Assembly (NCBI RefSeq): GCF_002079055.1
Contig: NC_047491.1
Location: 62,001-126,000 of the forward strand
DNA length: 64,000 bases
Source: Saccharomyces paradoxus
Lineage: Eukaryota; Ascomycota; Saccharomycetes; Saccharomycetales; Saccharomycetaceae
Reading direction: 5' to 3'
Both the position numbers and the translations under genes were made by a program. This document shows positions 52,849 through 61,425 of this stretch, one piece after another. The notes beneath the pieces were generated by a model. That model was given only the letters and a program-made list of their open reading frames with translations. It searched no databases and was not told the DNA's origin. Every line of letters starts with the position of its first letter. The first letter of the stretch is position 1.

Positions 52849-53397
52849 TGTTGGAACAGGTGATCATCAATGTTAACTTGAGTTGCTATAGTAATATTCT
52901 GAACGTTTATATCATACAGTAATGTACATCTCGTATGCGTTCAGGTATAATTATATCTAATTGTAGAATATGAAATATTATACGAGCCATTCAGGTCGCA
53001 CTACTGTCGAGTTGAAGATCTATTAATTGAACATTGGGGTGGTAGTTATATACACGAGTAAAATGAGTCGTCAGATTGAACATATATTAACTGCCTGACC
53101 TATTATTATATTGGTCATCCTTGAGATGGAACAATCGGCGTGCGTTTTATATTCCTCTCTTATATAGTGAGAATTATACGAATAATTAGATAATTGTTGG
53201 GATTCCATTGTTGCTAAAGGCTATAATATTAGGTATACAGAATACATTAGAAGTTATCCTCGAGTATATAGGAATCCACAAGAGGACGTCGATAATTCTT
53301 ATGTCATCTTCTTACACCGCATGTGATAATATACTACTAAATAGATGATATTAGAACTTCATTCCAACATATAGTATAAGAAGATCAAACATCAACA
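52849..53397 (+). mobile_element. Solo LTR, probably tau (Ty4 family), holding a nested delta
   Basis: The element opens with TGTTGGAAC at 52849 and, if the nested delta is set aside, closes with CAACA at 53397. That leaves about 374 bp, near the 371 bp of the Ty4 tau LTR. A TTATATAG promoter-like block lies about 53159-53166. No internal Ty sequence is present, so it is a solo LTR left by recombination. No clear target-site duplication remains, so it is old. Family assignment rests on length, ends and remembered tau sequence. It has been interrupted by the delta at 53195-53369. Confidence 0.5.
53195..53369 (-). mobile_element. Shortened solo delta LTR (Ty1/Ty2), apparently inserted in the tau
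   Basis: Read on the minus strand it starts TGTTGGAATGAAG and ends GGAATCCCAACA, both exact delta ends. Interior blocks also match delta: CTGTATACCTAATATTATAGCC and the ACTCGAGGA block. At 175 bp it is about half a normal delta, so it is incomplete. No 5-bp target-site duplication is clear, so the insertion is not recent. Confidence 0.85.
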
Positions 53398-53454
53398 CTT
53401 CATTGATACTAATAACTAATTATCAACAAAATACTTATATATACTTACTTTTAC

Positions 53455-55137
53455 TCATAGGCGTGGTTTGTTCTGCCAGGCAAAGGCGATTTGCTTCTGT
53501 TCGCCGGGCTCAATGATAACGTTGATGACACTTGTTTCCCTTCTAGTCCGAGAAAACTGCACGGCTTGTTGGAAACATCTGCTCAGTTCGCTTAATGTGT
53601 TGACATAAAAACCATTGGCGCCCAGGCCTTTGCCTACCAGATCGTAGCGACAGTTCTTGCTTAGCGCCGTTGGGGGTAAGTCGGTCTTGGTATCCTTTTC
53701 TCCATGATATATACCGCTGTTGTTCATCACAATGATGACCAGTGCCAGCTGGCACCTTACCGCAGTTTCAATTTCCATGGCGGAGAATCCGAATGCGGAA
53801 TCACCCTGAATCAGCACCACGTCGAGCTCCGGATGAGATGCCTTGCATGCTAGAGCATACCCGAGTCCAATCCCCATGGTCGCGTTGGTCCCTGCATCTA
53901 AACGGCGCCTTGGTGCGTCTGTAGGGAATGAAACACGCGCAATATCCATAGTGTTTGCACCCTCCGTGACAAGTATTGTCCTGTAGTCATCAATAAGTGG
54001 TCTCAAAGTCCCATAAACCTGGTTATAATTCAATTGTGCCCCTCTGGTCTTCTCTTTCCTTAACAGGCGAGTTTGATTCAGTTTGATTTTCTCTCGCAAT
54101 ACTTGGTTGATACCGCTGTACTTCCAGCAGGAATCTTGGCGCACCAGTTCGTCAATTAGAGCAGTTACGCTCAAGCCTATATCCCCCCATATGGAAAGGT
54201 CGGCACCAGGTGATGAGTTGTTATCGCCCAAGGTTTCGGGATTGGAGTCGAGCTGGATGAATATGGACTCCGAGTTCCATTTGGGTGAAGCACCAAAATG
54301 TAATATCCAGTTTAATCTTGCCCCAAGAACAAGAACGATATCTGCGGTTTTCAATGCTTGAGATCTTGCAGACGAAACGTTTAGAGACGAAGAGTCCGGG
54401 ACAATCCCCTTACCCATCGGGGTGGGCAAGAATGGTATATTGAACTTATCTACTAGTTTGCGAACTTCGTGAGAATTTTTCACCGCACCTTTTCCAATGA
54501 CAATTAGAATGTTTTTCTTACTGTGTTGTAGTATGAGTTGTACGACTTCTTTGATCTTCGATGGATCTGGACCACACTTATTTGGAGTTAAAATCATCGG
54601 CAATTCATTTCCTGTATGGTCATTTCCCTCCAGGGGTATTTCATACTCAATAAAATCTGCAGGGACGTCGATGTAAGAAACACCTGCGGTGCCTTGTATA
54701 CAGTGATTCAAAGCCTTCTGAGTAATCATGCCAACATTGCTAGGGGTTAACTTGCCGGTAAACTTTAAAAATGGGGACAAAAGACTGATCTGATCCAACT
54801 CTTGAAATCCACCTTTATGCATATCGCCCTGGGAGGAACTTCCTGCAATGACTAAAAGCGGCCACCTATTGGACATTGAGTTATATATACCAGCCAGTGC
54901 GTGAATTAAACCAGGCCCCCCCACAATAAGTAATACGCCTGGCTTGTCACTAATATACCCATACGCAGAGGCTGCATATGAGGCAGCCTGTTCGTTCCTG
55001 CATGGAATGAATTTGATACCGTTAGCAACCATCGTATCCGCTAGTTGGACAATAGGGATGCCAACAATTCCAAAAACTGTGTCAATGCCGTATTTTTGTA
55101 AAAGTTGCGCGAATTGTTGTGTAGCAGTCGCCGTCAT
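53455..55137 (-). CDS. PXP1: Peroxisomal thiamine-diphosphate enzyme Pxp1
   Basis: This 560-residue protein is a ThDP-dependent enzyme of the acetolactate synthase/oxalyl-CoA decarboxylase type. The N-terminal PYR domain has the activating glutamate in FIPCRNEQAASYAASAYGY. The central domain follows, then the C-terminal PP domain with the ThDP/Mg motif GDSAFGFSAMEIETAVRCQL ... NNSGIY. The final tripeptide PRL is a PTS1-like signal, in line with the reported peroxisomal matrix location of the S. cerevisiae ortholog YEL020C. Its natural substrate is unsettled; oxalyl-CoA or 2-hydroxyacyl-CoA lyase activity is the family guess. The length matches S. cerevisiae. Confidence 0.94.
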   Translation of the reverse strand: MTATATQQFAQLLQKYGIDTVFGIVGIPIVQLADTMVANGIKFIPCRNEQAASYAASAYGYISDKPGVLLIVGGPGLIHALAGIYNSMSNRWPLLVIAGSSSQGDMHKGGFQELDQISLLSPFLKFTGKLTPSNVGMITQKALNHCIQGTAGVSYIDVPADFIEYEIPLEGNDHTGNELPMILTPNKCGPDPSKIKEVVQLILQHSKKNILIVIGKGAVKNSHEVRKLVDKFNIPFLPTPMGKGIVPDSSSLNVSSARSQALKTADIVLVLGARLNWILHFGASPKWNSESIFIQLDSNPETLGDNNSSPGADLSIWGDIGLSVTALIDELVRQDSCWKYSGINQVLREKIKLNQTRLLRKEKTRGAQLNYNQVYGTLRPLIDDYRTILVTEGANTMDIARVSFPTDAPRRRLDAGTNATMGIGLGYALACKASHPELDVVLIQGDSAFGFSAMEIETAVRCQLALVIIVMNNSGIYHGEKDTKTDLPPTALSKNCRYDLVGKGLGANGFYVNTLSELSRCFQQAVQFSRTRRETSVINVIIEPGEQKQIAFAWQNKPRL

Positions 55138-55322
55138 AATGATGAATGGTTGGTACTGTTTAATGTAGAGAGTTTAATACTAACTATCACTTAGAAGTAG
55201 CCCAATGCAGTTTCTTCGCTTTATGTATGAAGTGGTTATATATTAAACTTTCGTACGTTTCCATTTTTTTTAGCTTTAACTTCGGGCCGAGGGGCTCGGA
55301 TGAGAAAGACAATAATTTGTCC

Positions 55323-56126
55323 TCATAGAACATCGACGGCTTGATTACTTCTTTTATCCTGTTCTTGAGATTCTTTGATCCTGGCAATTTTACACCTTAG
55401 CTCCATAATGGGGTCTTTTACAAAATCCCTCATGGAAACTACTTGAGAACACGCAGCTTGCGGGCAATCTCTCGTCGTGTATCCTTGTAAATAGTTTTGA
55501 ATACCATCTTTATCGAAAACGTGATTACATTTTTTTGATATCAACGGTGCTTCATAAGGTTTGCAAGTGATAGGACAGGTTAATTCAATTTTACCACCTT
55601 CTATTTGTAGATCATCTTCACCTGCGGGGCTTTGCAGATCCGGTATCACACAGGTTGGATCATTCCAAATGTACGGTAACACTTTTAGTATCTTGAGCGT
55701 ATCTGTGTTATTAACCGTGGCCGTTAGCTCGGCCGTGGACATGCTTAAATACAATTCAGATAATTTGGGAGCGGTGAGCTCTCCAGTACGATATTTATCC
55801 CACGTGGAAAGGTCGATTTGGGGACAGGCATCTGATATTTGCTTGAAGTTTTCTTTTAAATCTTTAATACCTTCGTGAAATAAGTTGGATTCTGATTCGT
55901 ATGTCGAGATAAGTTTGTATGTACTTGTAATGTCTGCTATCTGCTCGCTAATGCCGGTGGTGGAAGGAGATGTAGAATCCACTAACTGATTTACAGTCTC
56001 ATCAATTTGTTTGTAGCATTGTTGATATAGATTTGATAAGTCTTGGACATGTAAAGTGTGGAAGTACCTACCTGATTTTTGGTGTAAGGGAACTGAGTTG
56101 GGTATAGGGTTATCGTTCAAGTCCAT
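55323..56126 (-). CDS. MMS21: SUMO E3 ligase subunit of the Smc5/6 complex
   Basis: This 267-residue Nse2-type SUMO ligase is bound to Smc5 and sumoylates targets during recombination repair and cohesin-linked processes. The N-terminal half is helical and docks on Smc5. The SP-RING spans about 182-230: ELTCPITCKPYEAPLISKKCNHVFDKDGIQ, with zinc ligands C200, H202, C221 and C226. The C-terminus is a short helix and charged tail. The protein differs from S. cerevisiae Mms21 at roughly 12% of positions by eye, almost all outside the RING. It shares a 170-bp divergent promoter with EAF5. Confidence 0.96.
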   Translation of the reverse strand: MDLNDNPIPNSVPLHQKSGRYFHTLHVQDLSNLYQQCYKQIDETVNQLVDSTSPSTTGISEQIADITSTYKLISTYESESNLFHEGIKDLKENFKQISDACPQIDLSTWDKYRTGELTAPKLSELYLSMSTAELTATVNNTDTLKILKVLPYIWNDPTCVIPDLQSPAGEDDLQIEGGKIELTCPITCKPYEAPLISKKCNHVFDKDGIQNYLQGYTTRDCPQAACSQVVSMRDFVKDPIMELRCKIARIKESQEQDKRSNQAVDVL

Positions 56127-56296
56127 TTTTTATTTATTCTTTTTTTTTATATTGTCTTGCCTTGGTTTCTTTAACTAACACGATTATTTTAGCATGATTT
56201 TTTCCATTGAGGAAAAGAGGAAGAAAATAACAAGAGAAGCATGTGTAAGAAGATAGGCCTGCGTGCCGAAGTAACCAAAGTTAAAGGAACGCATAG

Positions 56297-57136
56297 ATGG
56301 ATAAAGAGGTAAGTGAGTTGGTAGTGTTGCAGCTGATACACACCTTAATATCCAACAAGAATGAAGAACTGGTTAGGAATGGGGGAGGAATCAACATGAT
56401 CGGGAACAATCTTCGAATATCACTGGTCAAGTTGACTAACGAAATACAAAACAATTTGCTAATCAACGAGCTGACAAATTTAAGGAGGCAAAGCAACATG
56501 GTTAATGGGAACAGAAAACTGGGCATCAACGATATCCTGACCATAGTCAAGAGTTTATTCCCAGAATACAGAACAACGCTAAACGATGGGCAACTTAGTC
56601 TACACGGTTTGGAAATGCATGATATCGAGAAGTTACTTGTGGAAAAGTACGATCGATTTAAGAGAACGCAAATCGGTCAAGTAAGGACGATGGAGGACGA
56701 GATATTGAAGAATGGCATAAAAAGCGGTGCATCGCAACTGCAACCGCATGCACATTCGAGCAAAAGTGGATCTGCTGGTGCCGGTACAACAGTAATTACG
56801 ACTACGGCACATGGGGCGCATTCTATGGATCCAAAAAGAGAAAAACTATTGAAATTGTACAGAGATACCGTTCTGAATAAACTGGAAAGTAAAACTGGGA
56901 ACTTCCAGAAACTATTCAAGAGTCCCGAAAATGGGATTATCAAGAAAGAGATAAATTACGAAGACATAAAGAATGAAACGCCCGGCAGCGTTCACGAACT
57001 GCAACTGATTTTGCAGAAGAGCATAACGGACGGTGTAATGCGAGAGGTCATTGGCACGGACGATTGGAAATTGGCTAGACAGGTGCAGCTGGAACTGGAC
57101 GATACAGTGCAGTTCATGAGAAGGGCACTTGAGTAA
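56297..57136 (+). CDS. EAF5: NuA4 acetyltransferase complex subunit Eaf5
   Basis: This 279-residue Eaf5 is a subunit of NuA4 that with Eaf3 and Eaf7 forms the TINTIN module linked to transcribed chromatin. It is largely helical, with an N-terminal helix (MDKEVSELVVLQLIHTLISNKNEELVRN) and a low-complexity G/S/H/T stretch at about 155-175 (HSSKSGSAGAGTTVITTT). The length equals the S. cerevisiae protein. No catalytic motif is expected. It is divergent from MMS21. Confidence 0.95.
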   Translation: MDKEVSELVVLQLIHTLISNKNEELVRNGGGINMIGNNLRISLVKLTNEIQNNLLINELTNLRRQSNMVNGNRKLGINDILTIVKSLFPEYRTTLNDGQLSLHGLEMHDIEKLLVEKYDRFKRTQIGQVRTMEDEILKNGIKSGASQLQPHAHSSKSGSAGAGTTVITTTAHGAHSMDPKREKLLKLYRDTVLNKLESKTGNFQKLFKSPENGIIKKEINYEDIKNETPGSVHELQLILQKSITDGVMREVIGTDDWKLARQVQLELDDTVQFMRRALE

Positions 57137-57613
57137 GAAGGAAAAGCATAACTTCGAAATCTAAAGTCTTGTAACATTATTATTATATACTATTTGATTA
57201 AAAAATACACACACAATTCTTCAACAGAATAATACATAACAAATGAAGCGACATGTCTTTCGAAAAACATAATAGGTAGGTAAAAATGGGAAAGAATAGG
57301 ACACACAAGGCGAGGAGTAGGGCGTGTTTGCCCACACACGGCAAACAACATCCATTCACGCTCGCACGTCCAAACTTTTTTGCGAGAAAACGCACACGTA
57401 AACCACATTGTTCCAATAGAGGAATCGAACAGCACAAATACAAAGTAGGAATATAGCACACACGCAGGAAAAATTGATTAATTATTAGAAATTAAAAGGA
57501 TTGGGGATAAAAGGTCTAATTTATTCATTAATATTCAGTAATTCAAAAAAAAAAAAAAAGAGGATAATTAAGAAAAAAACAACATCAAGCCCACTTGGCT
57601 TGCTATTAATTGC
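57137..57613. other. Convergent spacer EAF5 / PMP2
   Basis: This 477-base spacer includes a 16-bp A-tract (about 57544-57559) and the long PMP2 3' flank. Two overlapping minus-strand frames of 87-89 codons (57190-57461) are shadows without family. Confidence 0.5.
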
Positions 57614-57745
57614 TTAAAATCTTTGCAAACCTCTTTGTCTAGCTTGCCATTTTCTATAGATAATGGTAGAAATGATGGCGATACAAGCCAAACCGACTAG
57701 AATAAAAACTAAGATAACACCACCTGGTAACGTGCTCATCAACAT
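57614..57745 (-). CDS. PMP2: Plasma-membrane H+-ATPase regulatory proteolipid
   Basis: A 43-codon gene, missed by any usual length cut-off. The protein opens MLMSTLPGGVILVFILVG and continues LACIAIISTIIYRKWQARQ before its end RGLQRF. It is a single membrane helix (about residues 8-30) followed by a strongly basic cytosolic tail. This is the Pmp1/Pmp2 proteolipid that co-purifies with and stimulates the plasma-membrane H+-ATPase Pma1. The first two codons may be bypassed for the ATG at residue 3. The sequence matches the S. cerevisiae protein as I recall it. Confidence 0.95.
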   Translation of the reverse strand: MLMSTLPGGVILVFILVGLACIAIISTIIYRKWQARQRGLQRF

Positions 57746-58471
57746 CTTTGTATAATTGTTATTGTACTATTTATTGTATTTTATGTATATGAGAGAAAAA
57801 AGAGAAAGGAAGAATGAAAGGACGAAAAGAAAAAATTGAAAGGGAAGAAGAATTGATTTTATATTAAGCAAGAGGAAGGAAAGGGAATTGAGTTGTGATT
57901 ACGGAATTTTAGTTTTTTTTCACTGTTTATTTAAACCAAAAGGTGTGGAAGAGAAAGAGAGAGAAAAAAGTTCTGTTATTCGTTAACAAAATTGAGTATC
58001 CGCGCCGGAAAAATAGCGAGAGGTTTTTTCGAAGTAAAGCTTGCAAGGGCTGCAGACGGATTTCGAAAACAGCTCAACGGCGTGGCGACGAGTTGCGTCA
58101 GGGTGTTGGCCAGTGCTACCGCGGGTGGCGCTGCACGGGTGTAGGCAGAGCGGGCTAGAGCGCGGTTTTGGAGAGGGCCCGAGCCGCTGTGACTGGAGGA
58201 TTGCGGTAATTTGGTAGCGCGCCCTCGTTTGTCGTGCTCTTTCCGAGTTCCGGAACTCTTTCCCGAGCGGTTAATGCGCTAAGTCTGGTAAATCGTATAC
58301 AATGATTATACGTCCGTGATGATAACTTTACTGCGCGCTGGTTGCGTGCATTCGTCACTCATAACAAAACGAAGTACACAATACGTAAACAAGCTGCGAA
58401 GAAATCTATATACAAGGGGAGGAAACAGAACTTAAGGCAATACAGCTCATCACAGATCATTACAATACAAT
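57746..58471. other. Divergent region PMP2 / GTT3
   Basis: This 726-base gap contains an A/G-rich stretch next to PMP2 and, nearer GTT3, a 350-bp section noticeably GC-richer than usual with overlapping short frames on both strands (57943-58158 and 58155-58358), none with a family. No tRNA B box accompanies the A-box-like CCGAGCGGTTAATG at about 58262. Confidence 0.45.
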
Positions 58472-59461
58472 ATGCCGACCAAGTCTACTTTTAGTCGTTG
58501 GAAGAAGGCGGACCTAATTGACCTGGCCAACAAGCTGGAAATCGACGGCTTCCCCAACTACGCCAAGAAAAGTGATATGATCGATTACCTCGAATCGCAC
58601 TTGAATCATCTTGAGAAACCTGTGGATTTCAAAGACGACTACCCGGAACTAAAGTCTTTTTATGAGTCGATGACAGTGGAGCAGTCTAAGGATGAACGGA
58701 ACGAGTCCGGATCTGGGTCCTCTGAGACCGCCACAAATGATTCCGATCTGGAGAAAGCGTATATCAAGGACGAGGATGATGAAAAGCCGCAATCTGGCGA
58801 TGAAGCAAGGGCGGCAAAGCCGCTTTCCAGTAGGAATGCAATTTCAAACGCGAAAACAAACTACAATTTATTGGATTTCAGCTCAGACAACGACTCGTCT
58901 ACTTCTGCGTTGACTAAGTTTAAGTTTAACTTTCAAGAATACCTCTCTGATATCAGATACCAAGCGCAGAAACTGAATGAAAATGTTCAGGATTATCTGT
59001 CTACTATTTCCTCCGTCGACACGATTTTCTCCTTGTTGGAATTTTCTTTTCTGCTGAGAAACACATTAGCCGCCGGGCAGCCGACCTCCTCTTCTTCGCT
59101 CACATCGTCGCTCGAAGCCGCCGTTGCCGCCCATAATAAATATCAATGCACACTCGATTTCTGTCTACCAATACTCACGTGGCTGCTCTTCTTCAGGGGT
59201 ATTCCGTCGTTAGTGTCATACTATATCAACTTCATCCGCTACGATTTGAACATCGAGTTGGACCCGATGACTTTCAATCTCACAAAATTTCTGATTTCTT
59301 TGGCAATTTTCAAAACCTGTAATAATAAAAACATAGATTTCCATTCTTTCCAATGTGTGAACCAACTATGGACGCAGCTCTGTACAGTGAATCACTCTCT
59401 TGGTATGGTACCTCTAGTATTTTCCATCGTTAGTTGCCTCCTCACTCTATACGTATTATAG
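58472..59461 (+). CDS. GTT3: Nuclear-periphery membrane protein Gtt3
   Basis: This 329-residue protein has an N-terminal SAP/HeH-like helix-extended-loop-helix (SRWKKADLIDLANKLEIDGFPNYAKKSDMIDYLESHL, about residues 8-46), an acidic S/E/D linker (about 70-145), and a hydrophobic C-terminal half with several membrane segments (FSFLLRNTLAAG, LPILTWLLFFRGIPSLVSYYI, MTFNLTKFLISLAIF and MVPLVFSIVSCLLTLYVL). This layout resembles inner-nuclear-membrane proteins. The S. cerevisiae ortholog (YEL017W) localises to the nuclear rim; its name reflects a proposed glutathione link, which the sequence does not show. It is slightly shorter than the S. cerevisiae form (337). Confidence 0.92.
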   Translation: MPTKSTFSRWKKADLIDLANKLEIDGFPNYAKKSDMIDYLESHLNHLEKPVDFKDDYPELKSFYESMTVEQSKDERNESGSGSSETATNDSDLEKAYIKDEDDEKPQSGDEARAAKPLSSRNAISNAKTNYNLLDFSSDNDSSTSALTKFKFNFQEYLSDIRYQAQKLNENVQDYLSTISSVDTIFSLLEFSFLLRNTLAAGQPTSSSSLTSSLEAAVAAHNKYQCTLDFCLPILTWLLFFRGIPSLVSYYINFIRYDLNIELDPMTFNLTKFLISLAIFKTCNNKNIDFHSFQCVNQLWTQLCTVNHSLGMVPLVFSIVSCLLTLYVL

Positions 59462-59526
59462 TATATTTTCTTATATATATGTATATACGCGTACTTATGC
59501 CGCGACGGTGTATTTACTACTCTGTA

Positions 59527-61008
59527 CTATTGTAATAAACTTTTCTCCTCCTTTCCCTCTTTTTCTTCCAGAAGGGCACTTGCTTTGATGAGCATTTTGT
59601 AGATTTCAATGTTTTCAAATGGAGGTATAACTTCATTGCTAAACATCGGACCCATTCCAACGAATATAGACGCCATGTCACTACAGTTGTCAAAGTTGTA
59701 TCCATGTGTGCCCATAATACCGACACGTACATCACTGGTTTCTTTTACAATGGCGTAGTGTTCATCGGCGAGAATCCAGATATCGCCCACTCTATCGTCA
59801 TAGGTATGCTTCTTGCCATCGTATTGGAAATATTTCCAGCTTGGCTCGAAATCCTCTTTCAGGATCACGTGAAATTTTCTAGATAATTCCCCTCCATAAA
59901 CTTTCTCCAATTGAACTTCAATTAAGTCACGAATCCATTGTTTGTCTCGAGGGTTTTTCAAACATACCATCATCATGGGGCCCTCGTTATAGAGGTGCGA
60001 AATAAATGCGGATATTGCGTCGCCCGGGAACATCCTTTCCCACACAACAACATGCTCACCGTCATTCGTGTTGACATTGCTCATGCCATGGTCACTGACA
60101 ATCATAACATTGCTAATTTTCAACAAATTTCTTTCTTGGAGGCCTTCAATTAAACCGCGAAAGAATCCATCGACTTCACTGATTAGCTTTTGTAGCCGCT
60201 TATCTCTCAAATCGTATCCAAAATTGTGTCCGTACGAATCAACATTAGGTATATAACTTAAGACCAATTCAGGTCTGTCTTTTAGCTGAGGCATATCTAC
60301 GTATCGGAAAATTTGAGCTAATTTATCTTGGAGTCCTTCCCACTGATCGAATTTGTCATAATAGAATGGCATCCTTTCCCTAGGTACATCTCCGTACTTC
60401 TCGTACACAACGTCACTCCCGGGCCACATATGCGTGGCCACTTTATACTCGCCCTGTGATTTGGTTTGCAGTAGTTGCCAGATGGGGTCAGCCACATTGC
60501 TCCAAATTCTTGAGTCGAGGTTATTTGGTCTAAATTCACTACTCGTGGAATTATCCCAGAACATGTTGGAAACAATGCCGTGCTCAATGGGGTATTTCCC
60601 CGTTACCATGCTCCAGTGGTTGGGAAATGTCTGTGTGGGAAAACTTGGAATCATGTACGGTGCAGCTGTGATATTCATATCGTACGGTGACCGCAAATTG
60701 TGCAAGTTGTAAAGAAATGGCGTGTGTTTTGCATCTATCAATCTCGGATGGAACCCATCGATAGATATCAATATCGTCAACGTCTTGAAATCATGTGTGC
60801 CATTGAAGTAAGTATTCGATCTATTCACAGTTGTCCGGGGTTCAGTGTAATTAGCTATTGAGCATTTGGGATATGAAAGCAACCCGATAAGAATTATACT
60901 GCAAAGCAAAAGTTTAAATAAGTGACGTCGTGATATTACGGGAGCCCTTATGTTGGTATCACTTCCATTATTTTTTTCAAGGTCAATAAATTGCTCCAAA
61001 GGAAGCAT
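59527..61008 (-). CDS. NPP2: Ecto-nucleotide pyrophosphatase/phosphodiesterase
   Basis: This 493-residue type II membrane enzyme of the alkaline-phosphatase superfamily hydrolyses nucleoside triphosphates outside the cell and helps phosphate scavenging. A membrane anchor lies at about residues 30-47 (LFKLLLCSIILIGLLSYP). The catalytic domain shows ILISIDGFHPRLID (metal Asp), FPTQTFPNHWSMVTGKYPIEHG (nucleophile Thr), and VMIVSDHGMSNV (metal D and H). VGIMGTHGYNF is the last metal His block. The S. cerevisiae pair is NPP1/NPP2; position next to EDC3 identifies NPP2 (YEL016C). It is divergent from EDC3 and convergent with GTT3. Confidence 0.95.
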   Translation of the reverse strand: MLPLEQFIDLEKNNGSDTNIRAPVISRRHLFKLLLCSIILIGLLSYPKCSIANYTEPRTTVNRSNTYFNGTHDFKTLTILISIDGFHPRLIDAKHTPFLYNLHNLRSPYDMNITAAPYMIPSFPTQTFPNHWSMVTGKYPIEHGIVSNMFWDNSTSSEFRPNNLDSRIWSNVADPIWQLLQTKSQGEYKVATHMWPGSDVVYEKYGDVPRERMPFYYDKFDQWEGLQDKLAQIFRYVDMPQLKDRPELVLSYIPNVDSYGHNFGYDLRDKRLQKLISEVDGFFRGLIEGLQERNLLKISNVMIVSDHGMSNVNTNDGEHVVVWERMFPGDAISAFISHLYNEGPMMMVCLKNPRDKQWIRDLIEVQLEKVYGGELSRKFHVILKEDFEPSWKYFQYDGKKHTYDDRVGDIWILADEHYAIVKETSDVRVGIMGTHGYNFDNCSDMASIFVGMGPMFSNEVIPPFENIEIYKMLIKASALLEEKEGKEEKSLLQ

Positions 61009-61425
61009 ACCGTAAACCTCACTTCGAAAAGGTCTTCTTTGTTAATTCGAAACTGTTTTGTGGCTTGTGTATTTAGTGACTATGATATTGAGCGTCACAG
61101 TCATAGAAAGCCCTGAAATACCTTCCATCAACGCACAGTGAGTCGTCTAATTGATGGAAAAACTCCCAAAACTGTTATCGAGTGTTTCTACACGCCATTG
61201 TAATAAGCCACAATCATCTTGTTTATTATTTATGTCATTTTATTATTACCCTGGATTTGAAGCCCGTCTGTTTTTCCGCTTGTTATTTTTTTTTTTTCAA
61301 TCGCTGAGAAATAGAAAGAAAACATAGTAAGCTCGAATAGTTTGGTCAGAATGCTTACCATTTGTTCCTTTTTCTGGAAAATTCAGATTTTCAAGGCACT
61401 ATACTGATTCATAACAGAATTTATA
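61009..61425. other. Divergent region NPP2 / EDC3
   Basis: This 417-base gap between divergent starts has an 18-bp T-tract near 61278-61298 (one interruption) and no site I can assign. No Pho4 CACGTG/G box was seen near NPP2. Confidence 0.45.

Noticed and set aside
58255-58330. tRNA-like A-box (CCGAGCGGTTAATG) upstream of GTT3
   Set aside because: No B box (GGTTCGANTCC) follows and no cloverleaf pairing can be drawn; a chance match.
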